Assembly (NCBI RefSeq): GCF_001468005.1
Contig: NZ_LNYY01000019.1
Location: forward strand, 775,110-839,109
Direction: 5' to 3'
DNA length: 64,000 bases
DNA from: Legionella steelei
Lineage (GTDB): Bacteria > Pseudomonadota > Gammaproteobacteria > Legionellales > Legionellaceae
Below, piece after piece: positions 57,323-64,000 of this stretch. The notes beneath the pieces were generated by a model. That model did no database searches. It saw only the letters and a list, made by a program, of their open reading frames with translations, and had not been told where the DNA came from. The position numbers and the translations under genes were made by a program. Each line of letters starts with the position of its first letter. Positions within the stretch are counted from its first letter, which is position 1.

Positions 57323-58045
57323 CTATGGGGAACGATTACGCAAAGAAGCTAAAGCACTTGCGACTATATCATTATCGTCTTCTGCTTGAAGCGTATCTTT
57401 TTTAGCATGAATGTTTCTCGTTGTATACTCAATGGAAATTTCTTTATTCTCATTGAGCCGGACAATTACATCCGTATTTTCACCCTGACTATTTACCTCA
57501 AGCTTAGCTTGTTGAATAATTTTTCTTTTTACTAAGGAATCAATTTCATTCGTCATGTCAGAAAAATCTTTTTGGCCGCCGATAGCAAAACATTGCATCT
57601 CAGATGTTACGCCTCCTTGAGACTTTAGGGCTTTTTTCATACTTTTAATTGTATCTTCTGCAGATAGTTCATCGCCAACCCAGTGATTAAGTGATGCTAT
57701 AGGAGTCCCATTTGCAGTTTTACCGACAACAATTAGTGCATAGCAAGATGCAAGAGCTTCAGTGCAAACCATCTTATTTTTATTATTTAAGTAACCAGTA
57801 CTAGCCATTGGAACTTGATTTTTTTTATCCATTTCCATAAGGTCAATCGTTTCTTGCTGTATCATTTTTATTGGCGCCATTGCATCTTTTGTTTTTCCGC
57901 CACTTTTTCTTTTGGAACAAGCACAGGAAAATAATTTTTCCATAAGACTGGTTGAGGATTCAGCTAAGTCAGTAGAATCTTCATCAGCTTGTTCTTGTCT
58001 TATTTTGTTACTAATCTCATCTTTATTTCTAGAGTCCATGGTCAT
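57323..58045 (-). CDS. hypothetical protein with CheD-like Thr-Cys-His signature
   Basis: The 240-residue soluble protein has a disordered charged N-terminus (1-75) with a Cys-rich patch (FSCACSKRK). The central region reads VCTEALASCYALIVVGKT (Thr95, Cys101), IASLNHWVG (His121), a helix MKKALKSQGG and MQCFAIGGQKDF. Thr at -6 from Cys, a His about 20 later on a strand, and a following GG turn are the layout of CheD-type protein glutamine deamidases (Thr21/Cys27/His44 in the Thermotoga enzyme). Overall similarity is low, so this is a proposal. No chemotaxis gene is near; an effector that deamidates a host protein is conceivable. Confidence 0.6.
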   Translation of the reverse strand: MTMDSRNKDEISNKIRQEQADEDSTDLAESSTSLMEKLFSCACSKRKSGGKTKDAMAPIKMIQQETIDLMEMDKKNQVPMASTGYLNNKNKMVCTEALASCYALIVVGKTANGTPIASLNHWVGDELSAEDTIKSMKKALKSQGGVTSEMQCFAIGGQKDFSDMTNEIDSLVKRKIIQQAKLEVNSQGENTDVIVRLNENKEISIEYTTRNIHAKKDTLQAEDDNDIVASALASLRNRSP

Positions 58046-58162
58046 CTCGTTAGATATTGTTAGATAACAAGCCCCCCCTCTTTCTTTAATTAATTATAGC
58101 AATTAACTAGTCATCCTTAGCGACACACCATTTAAATCAATAAAAATTGCTAACAACATTGG

Positions 58163-59227
58163 TTAAATATAGGTTGCGGCATTTAAACTCTCAACTTCTG
58201 TATTTAATTCCTGAGCCTGATATTGCATATTTTTTATATAGCATATTCGGCGTGCTAGAGAACCAGTAGGGTTAAAATTTTCTTGCATTTCTATCCTGTT
58301 TAATCTTTTTAATAGATCATCTAGATTGTTACTTTTTTGAAGTATTTCATTAACCTTATCAGCATAATGCCGATTCCAGTGAAAAGTAGCAAAAAGAGCA
58401 AATCCCGGGCTCCAAGAGTCATTTTTTGTATAATCCTTTAAAAGATTTTTTGCCTTCTCAAATAAATCTTCTGAAGGCGAATGAGTCAGTTCATTATAGC
58501 TATCAGGGAAGTATTCTTTTTTCCTGTATTCAATCAAATCTATTGTTCTTTCTGATGTAAGAGAGAAAAGACTCATATCTTTTGGAACGGTAAGCGTTTT
58601 AACAGAAACAGGTAATCTAATAATCAAATCACGCAATACTTTATCATCGATAGCCTGTTTTTTTTGTGGGTTCCCTCCTAAAAGAGAAATTTCTTTTATA
58701 TTATTTGGAAAACTACTAAAAAAAGGAATCAGTTCTTCATAAGTACAATTTTCAATCACTTCCGCATTGATGGTGAAATGAGTTATGTGCTTTGGAATAG
58801 CCTTTATCACATCCTCTGGATTTTTCAATTTTTTTTGGAGATTAAAATTAACCTTATTTATAAAATTTGGTAGCTGTTTTAAATACTCAATACAATCCCT
58901 TTTAGATTGCTCAGAAGCGATTACCGAAGGAGGATAGTTAAACACCCGAAATCCATAAACAATAGAAGTCGTGAATTTATTGGGGAAAAGATCAATATTT
59001 TCGGCCGCTTCCCGGCTCTCGATAATAATATCATCGTTTTTGCGCGGCAGCCCCTCCATCATATTAAAAGCTTCTTCCAAAAGCTCTTTTGTGATTGGCA
59101 TTTCTTTTTTTCGATAACAATAAACCTCGTCTGAACAAAATTCATCCGGCTTTATCCTTATATCTCCTGATTTTTTGCTAGGCGTTTTTTTAGTACCATT
59201 AAATGTAAATAATATCAAACCACCCAT
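58163..59227 (-). CDS. hypothetical LRR-like protein, candidate effector
   Basis: The 354-residue soluble protein's middle (about 150-230) has LRR-type strands at regular spacing: AIPKHITHFTINA, FPNNIKEISLLGG, LPVSVKTLTVPK. These resemble the degenerate LRRs of Legionella proteins. The last 110 residues are helical and end MQYQAQELNTEVESLNAATY. No signal peptide. A frame-internal start further in is possible, since no clear ribosome site precedes 59227. The function is unknown. Confidence 0.6.
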   Translation of the reverse strand: MGGLILFTFNGTKKTPSKKSGDIRIKPDEFCSDEVYCYRKKEMPITKELLEEAFNMMEGLPRKNDDIIIESREAAENIDLFPNKFTTSIVYGFRVFNYPPSVIASEQSKRDCIEYLKQLPNFINKVNFNLQKKLKNPEDVIKAIPKHITHFTINAEVIENCTYEELIPFFSSFPNNIKEISLLGGNPQKKQAIDDKVLRDLIIRLPVSVKTLTVPKDMSLFSLTSERTIDLIEYRKKEYFPDSYNELTHSPSEDLFEKAKNLLKDYTKNDSWSPGFALFATFHWNRHYADKVNEILQKSNNLDDLLKRLNRIEMQENFNPTGSLARRICYIKNMQYQAQELNTEVESLNAATYI

Positions 59228-59319
59228 AAGCCATACCTCAAAACTATTTATATCCCTTTAGATTAAAGAAGTTATATTTTGGTATGCTTAACTCCTATAC
59301 GTAAAAATCGCAAATATAG

Positions 59320-59538
59320 CGGGGACGGTCCGGGACGGCCCCTGTAAAAAAGAAGCAAATTGCCATTAATTACTACAATAAGGAGATTGGGCAATCCTAT
59401 CGAGAGATTGACTATTTCTGGGCATGCCATCACTGTAATAAATTGAAAATCCCTCATCGCACTTTTTCTAACTGTAATAATTTAACTCTTTCACCCGATT
59501 TCTCTAAAAATCATTACAGGAAACTCCTTGAAGCTTGA
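59320..59538 (+). pseudogene. C-terminal gene fragment with CxxC motif
   Basis: The frame is open for 72 codons with stop at 59536-59538 and no start codon. From about 59350 it reads KKQIAINYYNKEIGQSYREI, YFWACHHCNKLKIPHRTF and SNCNNLTLSPDFSKNHYRKL. CHHC plus a further Cys suggests a zinc-binding end. The beginning (GGGACGGTCC/GGGACGGCC direct repeat, 59322-59340) looks non-coding, so this is probably the cut end of a gene. Family unknown. Confidence 0.3.
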
Positions 59539-59773
59539 TTGCAATGCACCTTAACACGACGTTATTTGAAAAGGTCAAAAATAAATCTTTTTGATCTCAA
59601 CCCACTTGGTATGATTTCATTATTATTTGACCATTTTTTAGGCTTCTAGATGGGTATTTATGCAGCATTTGCGATATTTCCTTAATCATCTGGTAAGAAA
59701 CTGAATGTTACTCTTTAACATGAATTGCAAATTTAATTCGCATTTTGTCCAATATTCGCGACCAGGAGCTGTC

Positions 59774-61234
59774 ATGCAATCAAAAGAGACTTATTTCGTG
59801 CCTATAGATGTGAAAACATTTACACCGTTTATTGAAGAACAAGTAGACACAGGCAGCCACTGGACGCGTCGAGGAACCTTACCTGACAGCCAACAAACCT
59901 GGTTTTGTAAGACAATGAGAGATCCTATGGCAGCAAAGATAGAACTTCTGGCCCAGGAATTTTTTAGGTTCCTCATCCCTCACCAACCAGAAACACGTCT
60001 GGCGGCAGATAAGAACCACACCCTTCACGTTCTGTCTCAAGAAGTACCCGGTTATAAAAGTTTGCCCTTAAACCAACAAAACAATTTTAGCAATGGCGTC
60101 TTCACCGGCTTGGGGCAAGCTTTGGTTTGCTCCGTATTCTTAGAGGAGGTTGATTTAAAAAACGGAAATATATGTCTTGATGAGGAGAACAGGGTCATCA
60201 AAATTGATGGCGATTGGTGTTTTGCAGAATTAAAAACTGATTATACTGAGGACCGCTCATTTAACCTGTCTCCAAAGACAATAGCATCTCTGCCATACCC
60301 AATGGATTTCCCAGCCTTTGAATGGTTGGACTATACGGTAAAATGGGTCAAAAATAGAGAGAGCAAGATAGTAAATCCGACTCTGTCTAACTCAAAACAG
60401 TTTCGGACTGAGGTGAATGAAGCAATACTGAAAATTTGTTTACTGCCAGACAGCTTTATTGAAGCCTTTACAGAGTTCTATCTTCCTTCCGAAGGAAAGC
60501 GCTTTAGTGACTTAATGAAAGCTCGCCGTGATATCTTAAAGCAAAGCGCCTTGCAAAATAATTCTTTTAAGGACTATTTAAAAACACAGGAAGCTAAAAA
60601 TGCTGTGAATGCTGTTCTGGAACAAATTAAAACTTTCAAATCAGCAGGTGTATTTGTATTCAACCCTGATCTTCAAGCCAAATTGACAAAAGAAATTTCT
60701 CAATTAGATTGGCTCTCTGTGATTTGGCCGGAATACAAAAAATGTTATCAATTAATTCTATCCCTCGAAGGTCAGTTGAATCCTAAAGATACACAATTAG
60801 CACAATTTATTTTAGATACAATTGAATCTATTGAAGAAAAAAAGAATAATCCTAAGAACCTTCAACAAAATATAATAAATTTAAACGATGCATTCGCCGC
60901 TATGGACTCCGCTGAATTTAAAGCAGTGATAAATGCTATTGCGTCATTTAATGCAAATATTGGTTTTTTTATGGAGTCAAAAGCAGAAAATATAACAAAA
61001 GCATTATACAATACGCCCCTTAGTGAACGCGATAAAGTTATTTCAAATCCCACTGCCAATGATGTTCAACGAGCTTTAGCTTCCCATAGGCATCCATTAA
61101 GGGATAACCCCATATTGTCTGGGGGAAAGATTGATTATGACAAAGCAGCTAATGCTTATAAAAACCTGAAGGACAGATTTACTCCCATCGAAGAATTATC
61201 TGATGAACAAGAAATAAAGCTAAATTTAAACTGA
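59774..61234 (+). CDS. hypothetical protein with kinase-like motifs, candidate effector
   Basis: The protein has about 486 residues from the ATG at 59774 (AGGAG 5 bases upstream); the frame's first ATG at 59705 lacks a site. The first 190 residues contain a possible ATP-binding lysine (WFCKTM, Lys46), a helix with Glu58, and the pair VDLKNGN (127-132) and KIDGDW (143-148). These resemble the catalytic loop (D-x3-N) and the metal-binding D of atypical PI3K/HipA-like kinases. The C-terminal 300 residues are helical. No signal peptide. The layout fits Legionella lipid- or protein-kinase-like effectors, but without alignment this is inference. A coiled-coil gene follows after 21 bases. Confidence 0.62.
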   Translation: MQSKETYFVPIDVKTFTPFIEEQVDTGSHWTRRGTLPDSQQTWFCKTMRDPMAAKIELLAQEFFRFLIPHQPETRLAADKNHTLHVLSQEVPGYKSLPLNQQNNFSNGVFTGLGQALVCSVFLEEVDLKNGNICLDEENRVIKIDGDWCFAELKTDYTEDRSFNLSPKTIASLPYPMDFPAFEWLDYTVKWVKNRESKIVNPTLSNSKQFRTEVNEAILKICLLPDSFIEAFTEFYLPSEGKRFSDLMKARRDILKQSALQNNSFKDYLKTQEAKNAVNAVLEQIKTFKSAGVFVFNPDLQAKLTKEISQLDWLSVIWPEYKKCYQLILSLEGQLNPKDTQLAQFILDTIESIEEKKNNPKNLQQNIINLNDAFAAMDSAEFKAVINAIASFNANIGFFMESKAENITKALYNTPLSERDKVISNPTANDVQRALASHRHPLRDNPILSGGKIDYDKAANAYKNLKDRFTPIEELSDEQEIKLNLN

Positions 61235-61255
61235 GCACTAAAAAAGGACAATATT

Positions 61256-61594
61256 ATGTCAGAAAATAAGTTTAATATATTCAATCACTTACAAAAAACC
61301 AAGGGTAATTCAATACCTAATCGGATTAAAGAACTTCGATTACTTGTAAAAGAATTAAACAAAGAAAATAACGAACTCGTGGAAAAAATATGGGATATCA
61401 ATCTCAAACTCGATGAGTTTAGGAATGAGGAAGAGACTAGAGAATTACTAAATAAAAAATCTAACCTAGAACAGCAACTTGATAATGAGGATTATGCCTC
61501 AAGGATTGCTGAACTGACTAAAACGATTCATGATCTCGAAATACAAGAATATGGCAGCTCTGATTATGGCAGTAGATCAGTCTTTAAACTCTAA
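61256..61594 (+). CDS. small coiled-coil protein
   Basis: The 112-residue protein is nearly all helical with heptad repeats (about 20-95: IKELRLLVKELNKENNELVE, DINLKLDEFRNEEETRELL, KSNLEQQLDN) and a polar Ser/Gly/Tyr tail (EYGSSDYGSRSVFKL). AAAAAAGGA precedes the ATG. It is in an operon with the kinase-motif gene and might be a partner or a chaperone for it. Confidence 0.6.
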   Translation: MSENKFNIFNHLQKTKGNSIPNRIKELRLLVKELNKENNELVEKIWDINLKLDEFRNEEETRELLNKKSNLEQQLDNEDYASRIAELTKTIHDLEIQEYGSSDYGSRSVFKL

Positions 61595-61657
61595 AGAATG
61601 CAGAAATTATAATGATCCTGACGCGTCATTTTTTAATAAGAAACACTAAAAAAATAG

Positions 61658-61768
61658 CAGCTCAAATATTCAAAGTTGAATGAAACGGATGCCCATGAAA
61701 TTTTGGGATTTGATGCTGCTACATTAATCGTCTTATTGATTATTATCCTATTACTTTATCTTAAATAA
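61658..61768 (+). pseudogene. short membrane-tail frame, uncertain
   Basis: This 36-codon open frame without ATG ends ATLIVLLIIILLLYLK, a single hydrophobic helix with a positive end, like the tail of a membrane protein. It overlaps the 3' end of the minus-strand outer-membrane gene by 13 bases. A TTG at about 61676 could start it. It is either a gene end or a small tail-anchored peptide; I cannot tell. Confidence 0.2.
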
Positions 61769-62553
61769 GCAATTTCAAACTGTACAACATTGAGATAAAG
61801 ATTGCCGCTATTCAACTGATCTCCATCTATATTCAGATGGGTTTGCCCAATATATTTAAATTGATAACCTACACTTAACAACCAATGGGTATTCAGCGCC
61901 TCATGCAACCCAGCACCAACCTGATACATAAACGAATTTGAACTCTGATTTTCGACAAAAGGATTGTAAACTTCATTATTATCAAGAGAAGAAATACCTA
62001 GTCCCAGAGCTTGGTTAAAGTTCATTCCAATACCGGCACTAACGTAAGGATTCATAGCGAATGTTGAATCATAAATCAACTTTCCTTTGACCCCAACATC
62101 TATATGACTTAGCCTGAATTTATAATTGAAATTATGAAAATTAGAATTAATCCCATTCCATATACTGCCATTTAAAGCAATGGTACTGGTTTCAGCAGCA
62201 ACCAAGCCTACCTGTCCCATTAGGTTTGATGTAACTGCTTTTTGAACTCCAAGAAATTGTTCACCATTAAATACAGGAGAATTGCTGCTTTTATTATGAA
62301 GAAACGTTATTTCTAAGTCTGTATGTCGCTTGAATGTCTGTGGATTTTGCTTTGATCCACTTATCCAAGCAGGTCCAAAGCTTAAATCAAGCAAGTAGTG
62401 AGAATCCAAAGGCATTGCGTGCTCTGTAGCAGCTAAGGCAAATGCAGAAAATACACATAAAGAGGCGTAAGAAGTAACTTTGACCCCTGAGATCCAGACT
62501 CTTAAAATAAGTTGGTATAGTTTTTTTAAGGTCAATGATACAATTTTATTCAT
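61756..62553 (-). CDS. outer-membrane beta-barrel protein
   Basis: I take the ATG at 62553 (AAAGGAT upstream), giving 265 residues; the frame's first ATG at 62601 adds a polar stretch. There is a long signal region (WISGVKVTSYASLCVFSAFALA). The rest alternates hydrophobic and polar residues in strands (YLLDLSFGPAWISGS, PYVSAGIGMNFNQAL, QVGAGLHEALNTHWLLSVG, LNVVQFEIAYLR), ending in an aromatic/basic last residue pair like porin-type barrels. It resembles opacity/OmpW-like small barrels of Legionella. Confidence 0.75.
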   Translation of the reverse strand: MNKIVSLTLKKLYQLILRVWISGVKVTSYASLCVFSAFALAATEHAMPLDSHYLLDLSFGPAWISGSKQNPQTFKRHTDLEITFLHNKSSNSPVFNGEQFLGVQKAVTSNLMGQVGLVAAETSTIALNGSIWNGINSNFHNFNYKFRLSHIDVGVKGKLIYDSTFAMNPYVSAGIGMNFNQALGLGISSLDNNEVYNPFVENQSSNSFMYQVGAGLHEALNTHWLLSVGYQFKYIGQTHLNIDGDQLNSGNLYLNVVQFEIAYLR

Positions 62554-62601
62554 CGTAAAAATATCCTTTTTGTATTTACGTTTCATGATTATTCCTGGCA
62601 A

Positions 62602-62934
62602 ATCATATAGAAAAAATTATAAATATCAAAGAGTCAACTCATTCTGCTAAGCAATATCCCTAAAATTTTTCTAGAGTATAAAGTTCGTCATTATTAAATG
62701 AGCTAATCCCCATTTTCAAGACGGCACAAATAGTCAAGAGCACAAAGCGCTAACTTTTAACCCGTAATTTCGATTTTCTAAATTGCCTATTATTTATCAC
62801 AGCGAATCAATTACAATATATATTAATGTTTAATTAACAAATAAATGGTAAAATAATGAACAATTACTTAATTTGTTCTTGTATTTGGCTATTAGTTAAA
62901 ACTAGTGCGCAAAGATTATTAGAGGTTATAGTCT
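62602..62934. other. AT-rich intergenic gap
   Basis: About 330 very AT-rich bases between divergent genes; it must hold promoters for both the barrel gene and the LuxR gene. I could not single out boxes with confidence. Confidence 0.4.
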
Positions 62935-63690
62935 ATGAAAATCGATATCAGTAGTGACTTACTCATACGTAAAAATCTTAACGGTGTTCAACTAATTAGA
63001 CCTGATATGGTAAGTAGAAATGAAAGAGAACGGTTGTATACTGTTTCTCATCTCTTGAATATGCCCTTTTGCGTTTACTTTATGGATACACAAAGTATCC
63101 TTAAAAACGTAAATGAGTATTCTGCTAGTAGCTGTGGTTTTACATCTTCTCATGATGCAGTTGGCAGATCAGCTCGTGATATTGCAACAAAAGAATCCGC
63201 CGAAATGATCATCAAACACGATCAAATAGTATTACAACAAAAAAAAATGATAGTTCAAGATGAACCTTTTGAACAATTAGAACATCATATTAAACGTCCC
63301 AGTGTGGCATTCAAATTTCCTTTACTAAATAAGGAAAATAATATCATTGGACTATTTGGCTGCTCTATTGTTCTTAATGACCAACAAAATTCTTTTGCCA
63401 ATGCTTTAAGCTTATTTATTCAGTCAGGGCTCTTAATACACCCTGATGAAATAACTTCGGCTGGGCAAGATAACACAAATTCAGCTCGCTTAAAGCAACA
63501 GTGTACTCCAAAAGAACTGGAAATATTAACCCATATTGTTTCCACAAAATCGGCTAAAGAAATTGGGAAAGCACTTAATATGTCTTACCGTACTGTTGAA
63601 GATTATACAGAGAAATTAAAGCTCAAAATGCATGCAAAAAATAAAATTGAATTAATTAAAATAGCTAGGGAATTTTTACCAAGATCTTAA
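62935..63690 (+). CDS. LuxR family transcriptional regulator with N-terminal PAS-like sensor domain
   Basis: The 251-residue protein has an N-terminal region (about 35-165) with a PAS-like pattern (NMPFCVYFMDTQSILKNVNE ... GRSARDIATKESAEMIIKHD ... FPLLNKENNIIGLFGCSI). The C-terminal (about 185-250) is a GerE/LuxR helix-turn-helix: CTPKELEILTHIVSTKSAKE, LNMSYRTVEDYTEKLKLKMH. This layout is shared by LuxR regulators abundant in Legionella. No receiver domain is present, so a small molecule or redox cue is likelier than phosphorylation. Target genes are not evident. Confidence 0.82.
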   Translation: MKIDISSDLLIRKNLNGVQLIRPDMVSRNERERLYTVSHLLNMPFCVYFMDTQSILKNVNEYSASSCGFTSSHDAVGRSARDIATKESAEMIIKHDQIVLQQKKMIVQDEPFEQLEHHIKRPSVAFKFPLLNKENNIIGLFGCSIVLNDQQNSFANALSLFIQSGLLIHPDEITSAGQDNTNSARLKQQCTPKELEILTHIVSTKSAKEIGKALNMSYRTVEDYTEKLKLKMHAKNKIELIKIAREFLPRS

Positions 63691-63727
63691 TAGCATCTCC
63701 TGATTGGGTTGGCTCTGGATACCCTCC

Positions 63728-64000
63728 CTACCTATGAGTCCTTTTCGCTATTGGCACTACTGTCATCCCCGCAAAATTAAGCACGCTTTGCTCCTGAGTC
63801 AGGTCCAAGCCATAAGGATTATCCTCTTCCTTGCCTACCACATCACGCATCGGTGTTGCAGCAGCCGCAAAAAAGCGCACGCCTTGGGTTACGGGCATAG
63901 GCGGATTAAGCAAGGTCTCCAAATGTAAATGGCCAAAGTTTAAGAGATGGGCATCTGGTGTCTTCTTAAAGGCAAACATCTGCTCCATCAGGCGCTGAAA
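63728..64000 (-). CDS. unidentified protein, C-terminal part, gene runs out of the window
   Basis: The frame is open to the window edge (FQRLMEQMF... before the first visible Met). At least 90 residues are seen, with regular hydrophobic spacing (LLNFGHLHLETLLNPP, GVRFFAAAATPMRDVV, SVLNFAGMTVVPIAKR). G+C is clearly higher than in the neighbours, and codon use differs, suggesting a separate origin, possibly a mobile element. I do not recognise it. Confidence 0.55.
   Translation of the reverse strand, partial: FQRLMEQMFAFKKTPDAHLLNFGHLHLETLLNPPMPVTQGVRFFAAAATPMRDVVGKEEDNPYGLDLTQEQSVLNFAGMTVVPIAKRTHR

Noticed and set aside
63704-63928. 74-residue plus-strand frame at the right edge
   Set aside because: It is the shadow of the minus-strand gene that continues beyond the window.

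Overview
The window looks like a Legionella chromosome segment (AT-rich). Pointers to the genus are a phosphatidylcholine synthase, an EnhB-like secreted protein, a CsrA paralogue beside rpsF, a PAS/LuxR regulator, and many solitary genes of the Dot/Icm-effector type (calpain-like, coiled-coil, LRR-like, kinase-like). The species cannot be fixed from the sequence alone.

Region 1 (1-29.5 kb) is mostly core genome. It holds the end of a 2-oxoacid dehydrogenase operon (E1 beta, E2), a small secreted protein, a calpain-like protease, and ruvB-ybgC-tolQ-tolR-tolA-tolB followed by an S1/P1 nuclease instead of pal. Next come an ECF sigma factor, ygfX-sdhE, ygfZ, the giant NAD-glutamate dehydrogenase, an aldehyde dehydrogenase, pcs with an EnhB-like gene and a membrane protein, rpsF-rpsR-(DUF2232)-rplI, a divergent csrA paralogue, an L,D-transpeptidase and a fatty-acid oxidation pair.

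Region 2 (29.5-48 kb) starts at tRNA-Ser(GCT) and tRNA-Arg(ACG). The 3' end of tRNA-Arg is repeated twice downstream at exact 279-bp steps, and each step carries the same multi-hairpin sequence with compensatory base changes. An accessory region follows: two effector-like genes, gene remnants, a sigma-32-type hsp20, tspO, an SDR, an exported Hsp20-like protein, a beta-carbonic anhydrase/bestrophin pair, a dead hsp20 that keeps its heat-shock promoter, recX and a DegP-like protease. It ends in a graveyard of a broken LRR gene, IS66 pieces and an IS6-family remnant.

Region 3 (48.1-57.2 kb) is a two-gene polyketide locus: a 2347-residue KS-KS-KR-ACP-ACP-condensation-like protein with no AT and no thioesterase, and a coupled SAM methyltransferase. 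Matching 14-bp IS6-type ends lie on both sides, about 9 kb apart, so the segment may have moved as a composite unit. The two ACPs come from a recent 348-bp duplication.

Region 4 (57.3-64 kb) is a run of orphan genes: one with a CheD-like Thr/Cys/His signature, an LRR-like protein, a gene fragment, a kinase-motif protein with a coiled-coil partner, an outer-membrane barrel, a LuxR regulator, and the edge of a gene with different base composition that runs out of the window.
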